Shown here in pieces: positions 1 to 12,100 of a stretch of DNA of 28,214 bases. The position numbers were made by a program, and so were the translations under genes. The stretch is from Clavulina sp. PMI_390 (lineage: Eukaryota; Basidiomycota; Agaricomycetes; Cantharellales; Hydnaceae), in NCBI GenBank assembly GCA_015039315.1, contig WIDE01000207.1:1-28214 (forward strand). Reading direction: 5' to 3'. Numbering within the stretch: the stretch's first letter is position 1; each line of letters starts with the position of its first letter. Below the pieces are notes generated by a model. That model did not search any database, had not been told where the DNA came from, and saw only the letters and a list, made by a program, of their open reading frames with translations.

Positions 1-564
1 GCCATCTTGGGATATGATCTTCCCGATTGGGATCCCGCGATGCTTGTCGAACCCGATAGTGGAGTGCATGATACATATAGCTGCTCATTCGACTACCTCC
101 GTAAGATTGTTGGTACCCGGCCACCTCTGCCATCCACCGTTGGTACTGGCACATCGTCTTCCGGTCGACCCACTCGATTGTCAGCACACGAATGGACTTT
201 GCTCCTCCGAACCGAGCTGGTCATTCAAGTGCTTCTCCCCTATTGCTCTGCGTTCGATGCGCCCATCTGTGCCACTGAGGGTATCCCATATCGCCGCATC
301 CTTCATTACCTCTCCCATTGTATTCGAAGGGATTCAGAAAGTGATCCCGCCAACTGTTCCTACACGCCAACTGGGATGGGATTCAAGCGCCGCGAGAGTT
401 TTTCTTTTGCTTCAGCAACTCGTCAGCTCTCCTTTACTCTGGCACCACCTGATAAGTCTCTGTGCCCACTCTCTCGTTCCCTCATTGACCGATGGACTGA
501 GAGGGAGGATGCCTCTGTCTCTAAGAGATTGAGGGGTACTGCCCCTGCTGCTGGATCTTCTTGA
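1..564 (+). CDS. 3' end of a gene paralogous to the one at 21799-24768 (5' part outside window)
   Basis: The reading frame is open from the first base (GCC ATC TTG GGA...) to a TGA at 562-564, giving the last 187 residues of a longer protein. It aligns end to end with the C-terminus of the protein encoded at 24169-24768. The first 35 bases are identical in the two copies, and shared motifs include GYDLPDWDP, LDYLRK/FDYLRK, EWTLLLRTEL, PYRRILH and LSFTLAP. By eye the proteins are roughly 60 % identical, with length changes only in a Ser-rich linker and at the extreme end. I do not recognise the family. The ATG at 40 is internal to the homologous region, so this is a fragment cut by the window edge rather than a small gene. 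The open frame argues against decay of this part. Confidence 0.8.
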   Translation, partial: AILGYDLPDWDPAMLVEPDSGVHDTYSCSFDYLRKIVGTRPPLPSTVGTGTSSSGRPTRLSAHEWTLLLRTELVIQVLLPYCSAFDAPICATEGIPYRRILHYLSHCIRRDSESDPANCSYTPTGMGFKRRESFSFASATRQLSFTLAPPDKSLCPLSRSLIDRWTEREDASVSKRLRGTAPAAGSS

Positions 565-2169
565 ACTCTCCTCGATGGCTCTTCTGTCCAAAATATCTTG
601 CATTTCTTGTTCGGATTGACACCTCGATCACTCGTCTTCTGTCATACGGTTCAGCTTGCCTTCCTCATCTTCCGTTCTTCCTATCGCATTTTGATGGCTC
701 ACACATTCTTCGACCAGCGATATCTTGATCCCATTGGATTCTTGCTCGCCTCTTTGCTCTCGCGCTATTGATAGTGTACTTGCATCTAGTATTTTCAAGT
801 CAATTCCACCAAGTTATCATAATTTTAGTGCCAATGTGACCCAAACCAACGAGTGTCATGCATGCCGAGATAAGGAAGGTGGAGGCATCGACAATAAACA
901 TTGGGCTGTGCTTTCCTTGTATCTTCCTACATTTCGGAAATCGTAATTGAGAATTTATCTCGCCGCACGCTGGCACTAAGGCACACATTCTTACCTCTCA
1001 AAGTCTGTATCCATGAACCCAAGGAGCAGTGTGACAATGCGTCACAGTTGTGATGTGGGTGCTCATACCAACACTGGCCACCTGTGCATGCCCTCCGACC
1101 GACTCTCTCGGTCTCGTCTCACACGCTATCCTCTAATCTCTTTTTCATGATTGGGAAAGTTTCGCTTGCCGCGGCTCTGTTATCTTGTATGGACCATGCA
1201 CCATAGTGGCCCCCCTCCCTGCTTCTCCTATTTGCTCCCCACCACGCTCTTCCTATTCGTTTGTCCACACCCTTCTTGAACTTTCTTTCTGGACATCCTC
1301 CTCTAATCATTTATATCCTCCCCTCCACCCTCTTTATATAATTTGTCTCTGGCGTTGTCGTCTTGGCCACTTTGACCCTCCCCACTTGTTCCGTCTACTT
1401 TCATACCATACACTCAAAGTAATGTAACATTTTAACACTGCATATATTAATACCATGTATTACTCTCACTACCTTTTTGTGCAACGCATGCTTGTCGCGA
1501 ACAAGAGACCATGGTTAATTATATCCATCCCATCAATCTTGCATGTTTTCAACTACAAAAGTTGTGCTTGATCGGGTCCTCGTCCATACGTGCCACATAA
1601 GGTTGACCCTCTCCTCGTTATCCAACCTTTTCCCACGACCACGAGTCCTCCGTGTTGGGCGACATCTTTGTTCGTCTCCTCTAACCACGCTCCAACAATA
1701 ACCCTAGAGCCTCTTATCTTTGAAATCATCTCGCTCATTTTCACCTAATATTGTCTGCTTCCTCCGCTTGCATCGTTGTTGACCAACTTTGCATTCTCTC
1801 TCTCCATCGACCAACCGTACAACCCTCTATAATAACTTTGACGCACCACCTGATATATTGCTCTTCTCGTTCGAAACCTCACAATACGCTCTCCTAATCC
1901 AGTCCCAAAGAAAAACTCCCTTCCCAGCCTCGATACGTTTCTCGATTTTTGAACGTTGTTGGTGCTATTCCTTTGCTTATTGCAACTTTCCAGTAAGTTG
2001 ATTGTTTCTAATGATTTCATCGTCCATAACTCACTTCCTCGCCTGGGCTGGCTATAGTCTCGGCAGAGCTTTCAAGATTACGCGCTTGTTCAACCTTCAT
2101 CCCTCGTCTCGTTCATTCCCATTAATCCTCGCCAATTCATTCTCCACCTCAATATCGTAGAACCATATA
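565..2169. other. Intergenic, pyrimidine-rich; no gene recognised
   Basis: This stretch lies between the 3' end of the truncated gene and the first ATG of the large plus-strand gene. Open frames in it are short (up to about 90 codons) on both strands and overlap each other without conserved-looking content, as expected for T/C-rich DNA. It should contain the terminator of the left gene and the promoter of the right one. I see no clear TATA box that I would defend. Confidence 0.55.
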
Positions 2170-5100
2170 ATGTCCCTCGCGGTGAGCTCTTAATCAGCAC
2201 GCTTGTCGTACCTCTCTCACCAAGAAACCACTCCTCGAACAGCAAAAAGCCCACCAGCATCTCAGCTCCAACGCTATTGAGCACGTGTGCCAACACCAAT
2301 CCCATCGACTGTCCCTCGTTCCAAACGATCCTCTTTCTCAATCGATTGCGGTTCTTCGGCGATATGATCCCCTCCTACACTCGAGCCTCACTGGTCCTGT
2401 CGAGACACTACCAACTCTACTCGACAAAACCTGGACTGATGCCATTCTCGAAAATCCAACTACAGCCTATCCCAAGGAAAAGCGGCTTGTTCTCCAGGGC
2501 ATCGCCATTCACATACACTCTCTAATCACAAAACGCGCTCGTCACATTGCCGAACAGTACCTGGCTCCGAGCGGTCTGACTTTCTATGCCCATGACGCCT
2601 TTCTGAATGTCCACGACACTCAGACGAGCAATATGGATCCGATCGAGAGCTATTTTCGACTCGAGCTCGCCGAGTCGCTCTGGTTCATCTCTACCATTCT
2701 CTACACGGCAACTACCACAGTCCCCACTCCCCCCGAAGCGCCCGAGGGAAATCTCCCCTGGCTTCCCTATTCGACTCTCCCACCAAACGTCCTCAGGGCT
2801 CCAAAGCGCGAGTCTGCATCCAGCTTGGCGCAGGCGGCCCACTTTTTTCGTCGCGATGTGGGTAAATCTAAAGGATTGCCTATATTTCTTCGCAAAATTG
2901 CTCTTGGGGCTGCGAAGAGAAGCTCGTCAAAGCAACCGATGAGTACCCTCGACTTTGCTATGGAGAATGCTGGTCTCAAGGGCGCCGATGATACGCCATG
3001 GACACGCTTTATGTATTTCGTGGCCAAGATTATAAATTTCCTTCACCTCGCAGATCCGGTGAGCCCATGTTCTTTTGTCCTCTCTGAATGTTCTATTCAC
3101 TTTCGCGTTTAGACAAACACCGCCGTTACCAAAATTCGCTACGAGCTCACATATGACAGCGAAGTGAAGACGATCCAATCTGTAGCAGCGATTTCCATAA
3201 TCTCGCCGCTCTATGTCCTTTGGGCAACCGGAATGAAGGGCCAGCATCGCCTCGCCCGCCGGGAACTTCATGTGGTAAGTCGCAGATTCTCGTCACAGTC
3301 TCTCGTGGCAGTCCCTGATATTCAGTGTAGGCCATGTCAGTTGGCACGAGGCCCGGGTGTGTAAATGGGGTGGTCGATAAAGGCGTGTTTCGCTTTGAGC
3401 AATCGCTCATGGAGATATTCTGCGAGTTTTCGTTCGAGTATGACCAGCTGGGGCTATCAAATGAGCGGCCCCTCTTGGAGAAGGCCCAAGCCACGCTCAA
3501 CGAGAATATTGCCTTGCTCTTTCAGTCCGAGGCTCCCATTGCTGCCGCCGTCATCCCCAGCCTCGAAGGTCTCCTCTCGATGGACGAAGAGCAGTACGAT
3601 CATCCGACTCTGTCGGAAGATGAAGAGCCGGCTCCATCGTTCGATGATCCCGGGCTGCCCGACTTGACACGCTCGAAATTAACCATTGGACCAACCGTAT
3701 TACCTCCCACGTTTTGCCCTGCCTCCGCTCCTCACGACAGCGCTCTTCCTGCAGCTGCGAGTGCTTACCCACCATCTGCGAGCGCTTACCCACCATCTGC
3801 GAGTGTTTACCCACCGTCTGCTCGAGATTTCGGGAAAGAACTTGCTGTAATTCATGCGAGTCAAGATGCTCGGACGACCCTCGACCTGCGTCCCGGATCG
3901 TCGCCCTCGTCATCAGTGCTCCGGTCGTCCTCATCCCCGTCGTCTCTCCCCGCGCTTTCCCTGCCATCGTCGTCATCCTCGTCGCCTTCTTTGAGAGATT
4001 CGACAGCTTTACCTCCCACTCCTCATGCAACCCCCCCTCCTCGGGAGATTGGACTGCTTCGTATGCCCAAAACCGTCAAAGAAGGGGTTAAGGGTGCAAC
4101 AGTGAGTTCTTCTTCCTTTTTTTCTCTTACAGTCATTCACCTGCTCACCACAAACTCTTCTGGCAACCAGACTACCCTTCTATTCGCAGACGACCCTGAT
4201 GAGGAAGCGCGTCGTGCCCGTTCATCCGCTACATCAAGCTCGACTGACTTGGTCCCATCGCTCCTCATCATACCCAATCCCCAGGAGCTTGTCCATCACG
4301 ACCCACCATTTATTCTCCTCGGTCGTCGCTCTCCAAACCCTCCCTCTCGTCAAAGCTCTCCTGCTCTCCCTAGTGGAGCCTCTCTTGAGCCTATGACATC
4401 CACCTCTGCTGCAGTGGTCGTTTTGCCCAACCCGTCAGTGATCCCCGCATCGCCTCTCATTCTTGCCGCTCCTGCTCTTGTTCCTTCCCTTGTCACCCCT
4501 GCCGTCGCCCCTGCCGTCACCACTGCTGTCGCTGTCCTCGCTACGACTCTTGCACCCACGGCCACCGAAAAGCGCGCCACGACCACGATCACCTCGCCTG
4601 TACCAGTGCGCTCCTCCAGCCGCCTTGAACAGCTTGCATCGACCGCTTCCAACGCCTCCGATCCCGGCGCTGCTATTGCTTTTACTGGGACTACCACTCC
4701 TCCCAACACTGGCAATAAGCCTACGAAAAAGTCTGGGGTCAAGTCGAGTGTCGCATCCAGCGCAAAGTCGAGCGCCAAGTCTATCAAAAAGGGGAGCAGG
4801 CAAGCATCGCATGCAGCCAGAGCCGCTAAGGCCAAAGTGGTGGCTGTGGCACCATCCCTTACGACTAGCGCCAAATCTCTCGAGGCCTCGGGAGACCATC
4901 TGGACTCGATCGTATTCAAGCAACGAGGAGAAGAGTGGGAAGCAGTTCTCAGGGAGAAGGAACCCGGCGCGCGGATCTCTGCCGGCGACAACCCTCTCGC
5001 CTCCTCACTACAACCCCCTAGTCGGCTCGACCAAATCCCGGGACAAGACTCACTCAATGTCCCTACCGGAAGCGAGAATTCCCATATATTTGATCTCGCT

Positions 5101-8100
5101 GTACCTCGCCTGGCGCTCGATCATGTAAGTTGCGCGCAATCTCTCCTCGGAAGTCTGATCTAACAAAATCTTCTAGCCCGTGCTTCCAGACCCTGCTTTC
5201 CCATTATCCCAGCATCACACATTGGCGAGCCATTCTCTTCACCTCGAAACTCTCGCTCTTTGCAATGGCCGGCCTACTCTCGAATCTCGTTGCTTTGAAT
5301 TCTCTTTTGTTCCCGATCAGGTGCGGTCCATTTTTTTTCGACCATGCAAAATGAACTGATCGCCCTTCTCTCTTGTCATTGATGTACCCCGTCGCGAACA
5401 AAGATCTCACGTGAAGCAGTGAGTTAATGGTCCCTACCAGCACACATCTCCTCGGCCTGTATCCCTAACACATCACTAACCCCGATCACTATAGACCGGA
5501 TTTGCTCCGCTCAAGCTGGCAATGGAGGCAGTAGGGGATTCTCCTGGATCGCTGAACCCGGCACTCGCGATATTCGATAAGGACGAATTCACTAGGCTTC
5601 CCGAGATTGAGCGACGCAGACACTTGAATGCGCCGGTGCTTTTTCAAGATGCTGATACAGCAAAGACAGGGAACTTGTGCGTGATTATTCTTCTCTCCCA
5701 GCGGACACCCCATCTTATTTTGTTCGTCGGACCCTGCTTGCTGGTCAGATATAGTCGAGACTGGCAGCTTTCCGATGATTGGGCGCCTGTTGCAGCTATC
5801 CCACCGTCCGATTCCCTACCTGAATACCGCCTCAAGGTCACAGGACTACAAGGTTTCCGTGATACTGAACAAGTCAGTCCAAAACTCGTAGATTTTGCCC
5901 TCCGGTATGAGTCGTTTTGGTTCTTGCCCAGTCACCACGCGATTCTCGATGCCTCGCTTATTCATTTCTTCCATTGGAATGATTTGCCAACAGACTCCGT
6001 GTGCATTCCTATGTTAGCAGTAGTCGCGCGGACATGGTAGCTCATGTTGGACTACCGACGCACGATGAAGTGCAAGCTTTGCATGGGTGGGACCCTAGCT
6101 CGATTGACTCTAATCCATTCTCTCAGCCAGCCGGTCGAGCCGAGTACCTCGCTCGCTGTACCTTGTGGCTAATCCCAATCTGCCTCGGGTGAGCTGCTCT
6201 TTATATTTGTCTCATATCTTCTCCCTGTTCTCTTTCTTTCATTTTTTCTTTTGCCTCCCCCTTTCCACGGTCCACCTATCTCCTTGGGCGCACACATAAG
6301 CTAACCTATCTCTCTCGAAAGCACTCAGTATGTCCTCGTTGCCATCACCAATCCGATACCCGCACGAGTTTGCACAAGCCGCCCACCCTCTCCTTTTGGC
6401 CCTCGCGCCTATTGCTTCAACTCTTCCACTCAAAGAGCCAAAAAGCCCGTCAAAAATCTGTGCGAAATGCTCATAAAGGCTGTTCGTGATGCTACCAACA
6501 CTCTGCGTCATCCAACCCATCCTAGCCTCGATGTCAAAACACTCTCGGTGCGACTCCAAAGCATCGAGGTATGTGGTCGTCTTTATCTTGATCGTAGCCT
6601 CTTCTGACGGGCGGTGTTAGGTCCAGTCGCAGCTGGATGCAGATGATTCTGGGTGGCATGTTATCCATAACGCGCACATCCTCATCGATCGACCGTCCCT
6701 CCTAGACCTAAAGCCCTCGGTAATGCATACTGTCCGTATCAGGAATCTCATACGTGCTAAAAAGTTTTCTCATCAGGCGCCTAGAGGCAACCCAAAAGTG
6801 GGCGACGTCTTCACGCGTCCAAGGATCCGATTGGATATGCTTCGACTGGAATGCGCCTCTGCCATTGGTCGCGCTCTCCGCGTCCCTAGACTTGATACCA
6901 TGCCGACCAGCTTTTGGGAGAAGCTACCTTGCCCAGTGTCCGGTGCTCTCATTGACGACTGGGCAAAGTCGTTGGGTGTTGATCCGTATGCTTGTACTAG
7001 CGTTCAAGGTGTGTGGACTGTCTTTATTCTTTCTCGCAATCCATACCACTGTCTCTCCTACCCCTTTACATTGCGCTTTTGATTTGGTTTGGAGAGATCA
7101 ACTCATCCTTTGACTAATTCTAGATCTCGACCCCAAACATCCTATCCCAGCGACCGTCCGAACTGCCCTCCGTGCCATCCTTGACAATCGGTCGCATGGT
7201 AGTCGGTACAGCGTTCCATCCATTCCAGTGTCGACGGTCTCGCTGGACAGTACTTTATATCAGTCAGTCCTTTCATTCATTCGGATCCTTCTCCCTCCTT
7301 TGACGGGGTATCCATCAATTCCCATCGTTTCTCTCTATCATTTCTTATTGATTCTCTATAGAGCTCTCGCCGAGAACAATACCGCCGACACGACTCTGGC
7401 CACGGAAGACCTGTTGGGCAACTTTCGCTCGACTGGATCCCAATCATTCCTGAGTGTCTCAGCATGTGGAGCTTATAATCCTCCGCGATATGCTGGTGGC
7501 GGATACTGCACGCTATTCACGGTCAAGCAGGGCTACGTGCTTGTGCTCTTTGGTTCGCTCAGACCCAGTGAGATATTGCCAACACCTATACCCTCTCATG
7601 GCCCTCACGGCGAATGGGCTCTCTTCAAGGGGCGGCTATGTTATGCCATCGTGCTTGGGCCAGGAGGTTCGATGTATGTCCCTTTTTTCTTTATCACCCT
7701 CTGTCCATCCATCTTGGATATGGCCCTTGTTCTTCTGGAAACAAGATCCTGATTAACTGACTCGGACTTTCTCTATCCCATTGCCCTCTCTCTTTCCTAT
7801 CATCTTTCCCATCCTCTTTCCCACTGTCTCTATTTCGCATCTCGTTAGTGCTCTTCCAGGGGGGACTCCTTACGCCACCTTTGCGGCCACTCCTCATGGC
7901 GCGCCTGCCGAGCTGACGATCGCGTTCGGCCACCGCTATCTTTCCCCGGGATCAATGGTTAACTGTCTCCTCGCGCTCGTTAGCCAGTCGTTCTGGCATC
8001 GGGTTTGGAGCCAAGCTGGATGTGACGATCATGTGTGTGACCATGCCAAGATGGCTGCTCGCCAGCTCTGGTTCATGGATCGCGTTCTTGAGCGAGCTCC

Positions 8101-8455
8101 TCTTCGTGGCGAAGACCTATACGCCCTCATCATGCTATGTGAACAATCCCAATCACACGTCCGCTTGCCAACGTCGGCCGGACCTCATGACAAGCGCTCA
8201 CGGGACTGGCTGGAGAAATTCAGCCTTTCCGTTTGGTCGCAACGTCTTGCGAAAGATTCATCAATCCACGTGGGCTTGAATAACATCATCGCCGTCCGAA
8301 ACCTGGCTGAGCACCTGGCAGCAGCGCTCATTTCTCGGCTTTCTCCTGTCGAACGCGAAGAATACGAGGAATTTTCTGTTCGAGTGACCGAGGCCCGTAC
8401 CAAGGAACGTTTACTCTTTCAGGCATATGAGATGGCCCAGGGCTGCTATTTCTAA
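2170..8455 (+). CDS. Large multi-exon gene (about 1681 aa) with a JmjC/cupin-like C-terminal domain
   Basis: Proposed exons: 2170-2181, 2225-3058, 3113-3274, 3331-4101, 4171-5124, 5177-5320, 5404-5418, 5495-5676, 5749-5904, 5994-6188, 6322-6568, 6621-6719, 6777-7008, 7124-7249, 7364-7673, 7849-8455. All junctions keep phase and sum to 1682 codons including TAA/TAA-type stop at 8453-8455. Weak points are the tiny first exon, the 15-base exon 7, the acceptor at 7363 and intron ends near 5748/5754. The N-terminal half is helical. Residues about 400-850 are Ser/Pro/Ala-rich with three copies of an ASAYPPS-like unit and a Lys/Ala/Ser-rich basic patch resembling a histone H1 tail. Residues about 1405-1520 (GGGYCTLF, KQGYVLVLFG, PGGTPYATF, then a helical tail) follow the strand order of JmjC/cupin barrels. 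The usual first HxD is absent, and the distal His of the PPGTPHAV-type motif is Tyr 1488. A regulatory or structural pseudo-enzyme is my inference; the family call is tentative. Confidence 0.7.
3757..3819 (+). repeat. Three tandem 21-base units in coding sequence
   Basis: Three head-to-tail copies (3757-3777, 3778-3798, 3799-3819) encode Ala-Ser-Ala/Val-Tyr-Pro-Pro-Ser. They differ at only a few bases, mostly synonymous. The unit length is a multiple of three, so copy-number change would keep frame. It lies in the disordered Ser/Pro-rich part of the large gene. Confidence 0.9.
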
Positions 8456-9161
8456 CTGTACCCCCTTGGCAATGTATTCCCCTTGACTCGCTTCTCCATT
8501 TATCAACATCTGTATCCCTTTTCCATTTCTTGACGTCTACACATCATCGCATCATACCCTTGATTGCATCCATTATTTCATCGCTCATCCATCCCTCACT
8601 ACACCTCTAATTACATCATCCATTGCATATTCCATCGCATCCATTTATACCATCGTGCACTCAGTTGCACTCCTCGCTCGCTATATTACTTTCTGTAATC
8701 AGCTATTAAGCAATCCAATTCTCATTCATCTTCTGAACACCCGCATTTCCCCCGCCCTCTTTTACCAGAATATATACTCTTATGGTTCTATCTTGTGGTG
8801 CCATCGTTCCGATCATCTTTTTACTTGAGAAGGTCTGTTGTGTTTCCTCCGAACCAAACAAGCCACCCTGCCGCCGAACATATCGTTTTGCCGTCTTTTG
8901 GCTAGGATACACTGAGAATCTTAAAGGGCGCTATAAGTTATTTGTCTAATCTAACCCTACTCATTCGCTCATGCTTTGAAGGAGCTTGATCCCGATTCTC
9001 CTTCAAGACAACATCCTCCCCTCTTCGCGTGCTTCTGATCCTCGCTCCACCTTCCTACGTCACAAAATATGCATATATCCAGTGAATAAACTTGTCAGTC
9101 TAATGGTCCCCGCAAGCTCGCAGGATCCCCGTCCATGATGCTCTCTTACCTGTTTACGCCT
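8456..9161. other. Convergent 3' intergenic region with CATC-rich low-complexity DNA and a small hairpin
   Basis: This gap lies between two genes transcribed toward each other. Bases about 8530-8660 are a degenerate CATC/CATT-rich tract. At 8976-9006 there is a perfect 9-base inverted repeat (TTGAAGGAG ... CTCCTTCAA, 13-base loop). It may relate to 3' processing of either transcript, but that is inference. No protein-coding frame looks convincing. Confidence 0.5.
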
Positions 9162-12100
9162 TTATGCCATCCACCCGAGCACATACTTTCCGTACTGTGA
9201 GTTCAGATCTCGGTAGTAGATCTTGGCCTCGCGTGGATCCTGGCAGAGGTAGCGGTGACCATAGTTGAGAGGCTTCTCCTTCTGGTACATCCCCATTGTC
9301 ATGTGGAAAAGGTTCTCCTCGGGCTTTTCGATTGCTATAGCCGTCTTGTGAGAGAATAATCCCCCATGAACGTGCACAGCTCCTTTCCACATCCATATAT
9401 ACCGCTCTGTTGGTTCGAGGATAACTCCATGACCGCGGTGCAGACCCGGAAAGGTGAATGCGAAATCGTTGCTCTCTCGGAGTGCTAGTGAGCGGTATAG
9501 ACATATCGCCACCGTCCACAGTGGATCATTCAGGGGCTCTTCGTGTCCTCCAGCCAAGTAATTGTTCGAAGCAGCGCCCGTGATCGAGAACCCTCGAATG
9601 CCACGAGGAGGTAGGCCAGCCTCGCGATTCCGTCTGAATAGCTCCTTTTGCAGACTTGGGACGATGTGTCCCATGATGATCGTCATCAAATCGAGCGCCC
9701 ATTCTTCGCCTACTTGGACCCTCCTGATGGTTTCCTTATCCAACTGGTTATGCCAGTTGGTATATTCTCTGCAAGGGACAACTGGTGAGCGACCACGATA
9801 ATAGACCCTGATTCGATACTTACCCGAGTTTACCATGGTGATCTACGCGTTCCTGGATGGCAACCACTGATCCACGATCATTCATGGAATATTCGCCACG
9901 CCCCCACCCATTGCGCCAGCTCACGTTGATGCGAACAGCCTGTCGAAAGAGTCGCATAAAGTTGCTGAACCAAGTGCTGTGAAGCCCTCTGCGCTTGGTC
10001 TGATTGTCTTTAGATGCTCCGCTGTTCTCTGTGAGTGCTCCGCCCGCATCTTTGGGTGCTATGCCAGGTGTACTCGTATTGGAGCTATTGAGCTTTGAGC
10101 TGCCAGCGCTGGAGTCCCCGCTAAGAACCTGCGCATTCGGGAAAGTCCCGTTTGGAGAAGTCTTATCCGTAAGAGCCTCATTCGGAAAAGCCCCATCGTT
10201 CTGGTTTGCAGCCGCGCCTCGGGTCGTAGCACTTGCCGCTTGGTAGTCATCGCTCCATTCCACTCCATCCCACTCTGTATCTTCCAAGTTCACAACCTCG
10301 TCGCTCTTTGCCGTGGCCTTTTCTTTTCTGTTTCCCGACGTTTTTTGTGATGATTCCTGCGGCGGTTCTTGCTGTGGCTTTGTTGCCTTACCCAGATCAA
10401 TGAAGATGCATTCGATCATTTGAGGGTGCTTCACCATCAGTTCGTCGAGCTTGAGAACATTTTTTACTTTGGATTTGGATAACCTCTTGCCATCTGGGAG
10501 AGCGAGTAGGCCGTCTCTTTGCTCTTGATTATCAAGCTTCTCGATCTCTTGTCGATTAAGGATGACCAATGTGAACGGTTCGCCATCACACGCCTTGCTC
10601 ATCTCTCGCGTGTCGATGTGGATGGGGTTGGACAATGTATGTATTTTCCCCGTTTTTCCCCGCATTGGCTTCAAACGAGGGATCTCTGTTTCCAATGTTC
10701 CAATGGGCAAAATTAGATGCGGGCAATTCAAATCAATTAAACAAGCTTGTGTGGATCCACACTCACGGGATACAGTGTCTCTTGAAGTGTCGACCATGAG
10801 TTTTCCCCGGGCTTCGCTTGCTACTTGCCAGTCCGTCTCGTCGATGATCTTGACGATTGTGGATAGCCACGCCTTTTCTCCAATCTGATGCGCAGTCTTG
10901 GCCAGCTGTCGATTCTCTTCGAGTAGCGCGGCAAGGATTGGGAGCTCGCTCGCGTGGCTCTTCACTAGCGCGGCTGCTGACGACGCCACGATTTTGCATG
11001 CCACTTCGTCCTTGGCAATGGCACTATAAGAGGCCCATCGCTCCTTTTGATTGTTGGTGAGATTCTTTCCCTGGTCGCTCTCGCTGTGGATTTCCTGTAT
11101 TAACGCGAATTTTTAGTTATCCCGTTACAGTCTCTATACGATTCGAGAATCCCGGTCACTTGCCTCGAAGATGATTTGGCCAATGTGGTATCCTACAAGT
11201 GCTGGTGGACAGTATATCATCGCCATGGCATGGTTCTGCGCTTGAGATCGCCATCGAGCAGAGTGGTGGACTCGCGAGTGTTCCTTTGGCCGCTCGTCGT
11301 CCGCACCCAGCTCTTCCAACTTGATCCAGATAGGAAGGCAGAGGTTCGCGAGAGTGGCTTGCACGCTTGCCTTCATCTCTGAGCTGACCTGGATTGTCTT
11401 GGCTGCTTCTTCGAGGGCTGCCATGAAAAGTTAAGCTCAAGTCATCATCATTGGGATGCCTTGAGTACCTGCCTCTGAATAAACGTGATACCTCGTTCTC
11501 AGGGATCCGAGGATATTCATCTGTCGGCTTGGTGTACTCTCTGTACGCGCGTTTCACCCTCCGCCCACGTTGCTGCCTAGCTTTCTCCGTGGTCGGTGCC
11601 TGACTTTGGCTCGTGCCCGCGGTTTGAGTGCTAGCGTTGCGTCCCTTCTTCGCTTTCTGTTTCTTGGCAACCCAGGCTCGTTGTTCGACCGCGCGACGTC
11701 GTTTTGTTCCCTTGTTCGGTTCGCTTGGAGCGATCTCTTCCGTGCTTTCGATGGATTGGCTGTGGCCATGCAGACCACTTGAGGCGTCTGTCAGGCCTAT
11801 CTTCCAAAGGGATTATTCGAAAGATGAGCCTATGAATGCAGATGTGGCTATAGACTCGACTTTAGACTTGCCTGTAGATCTTGTAGCTTGATCTTCCTCC
11901 TCCCTTTCACTCACGCCGATCTCCCTTTCATCCATCTCCATATATTGGTCGCCAGAGGATAATTCAGACTCGCTGTCGGACCACACTTCGCTACCTGTGC
12001 ACACGGACGGTGCTCGCACTCTAACGCTGCGCTCTGATCCTAACATGCTTGATCGGGCGGGTGATGCATCTCTGGGCCACATGTCCGAAGCCTCTTTGTC

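Noticed and set aside
1860..1885. GTTCGAAACCTC resembling a tRNA B box
   Set aside because: There is no A box, acceptor stem or anticodon arm at the right distance upstream.
4350..5057. Long minus-strand frames (235 and 162 codons) opposite the large gene
   Set aside because: They are antisense shadows of the Ala/Ser/Pro-rich coding region; the plus-strand frame fits the splice model and extends further.
8530..8660. CATC-rich tract as a possible telomere-like or satellite array
   Set aside because: The units are irregular in length and sequence; it is ordinary low-complexity spacer.
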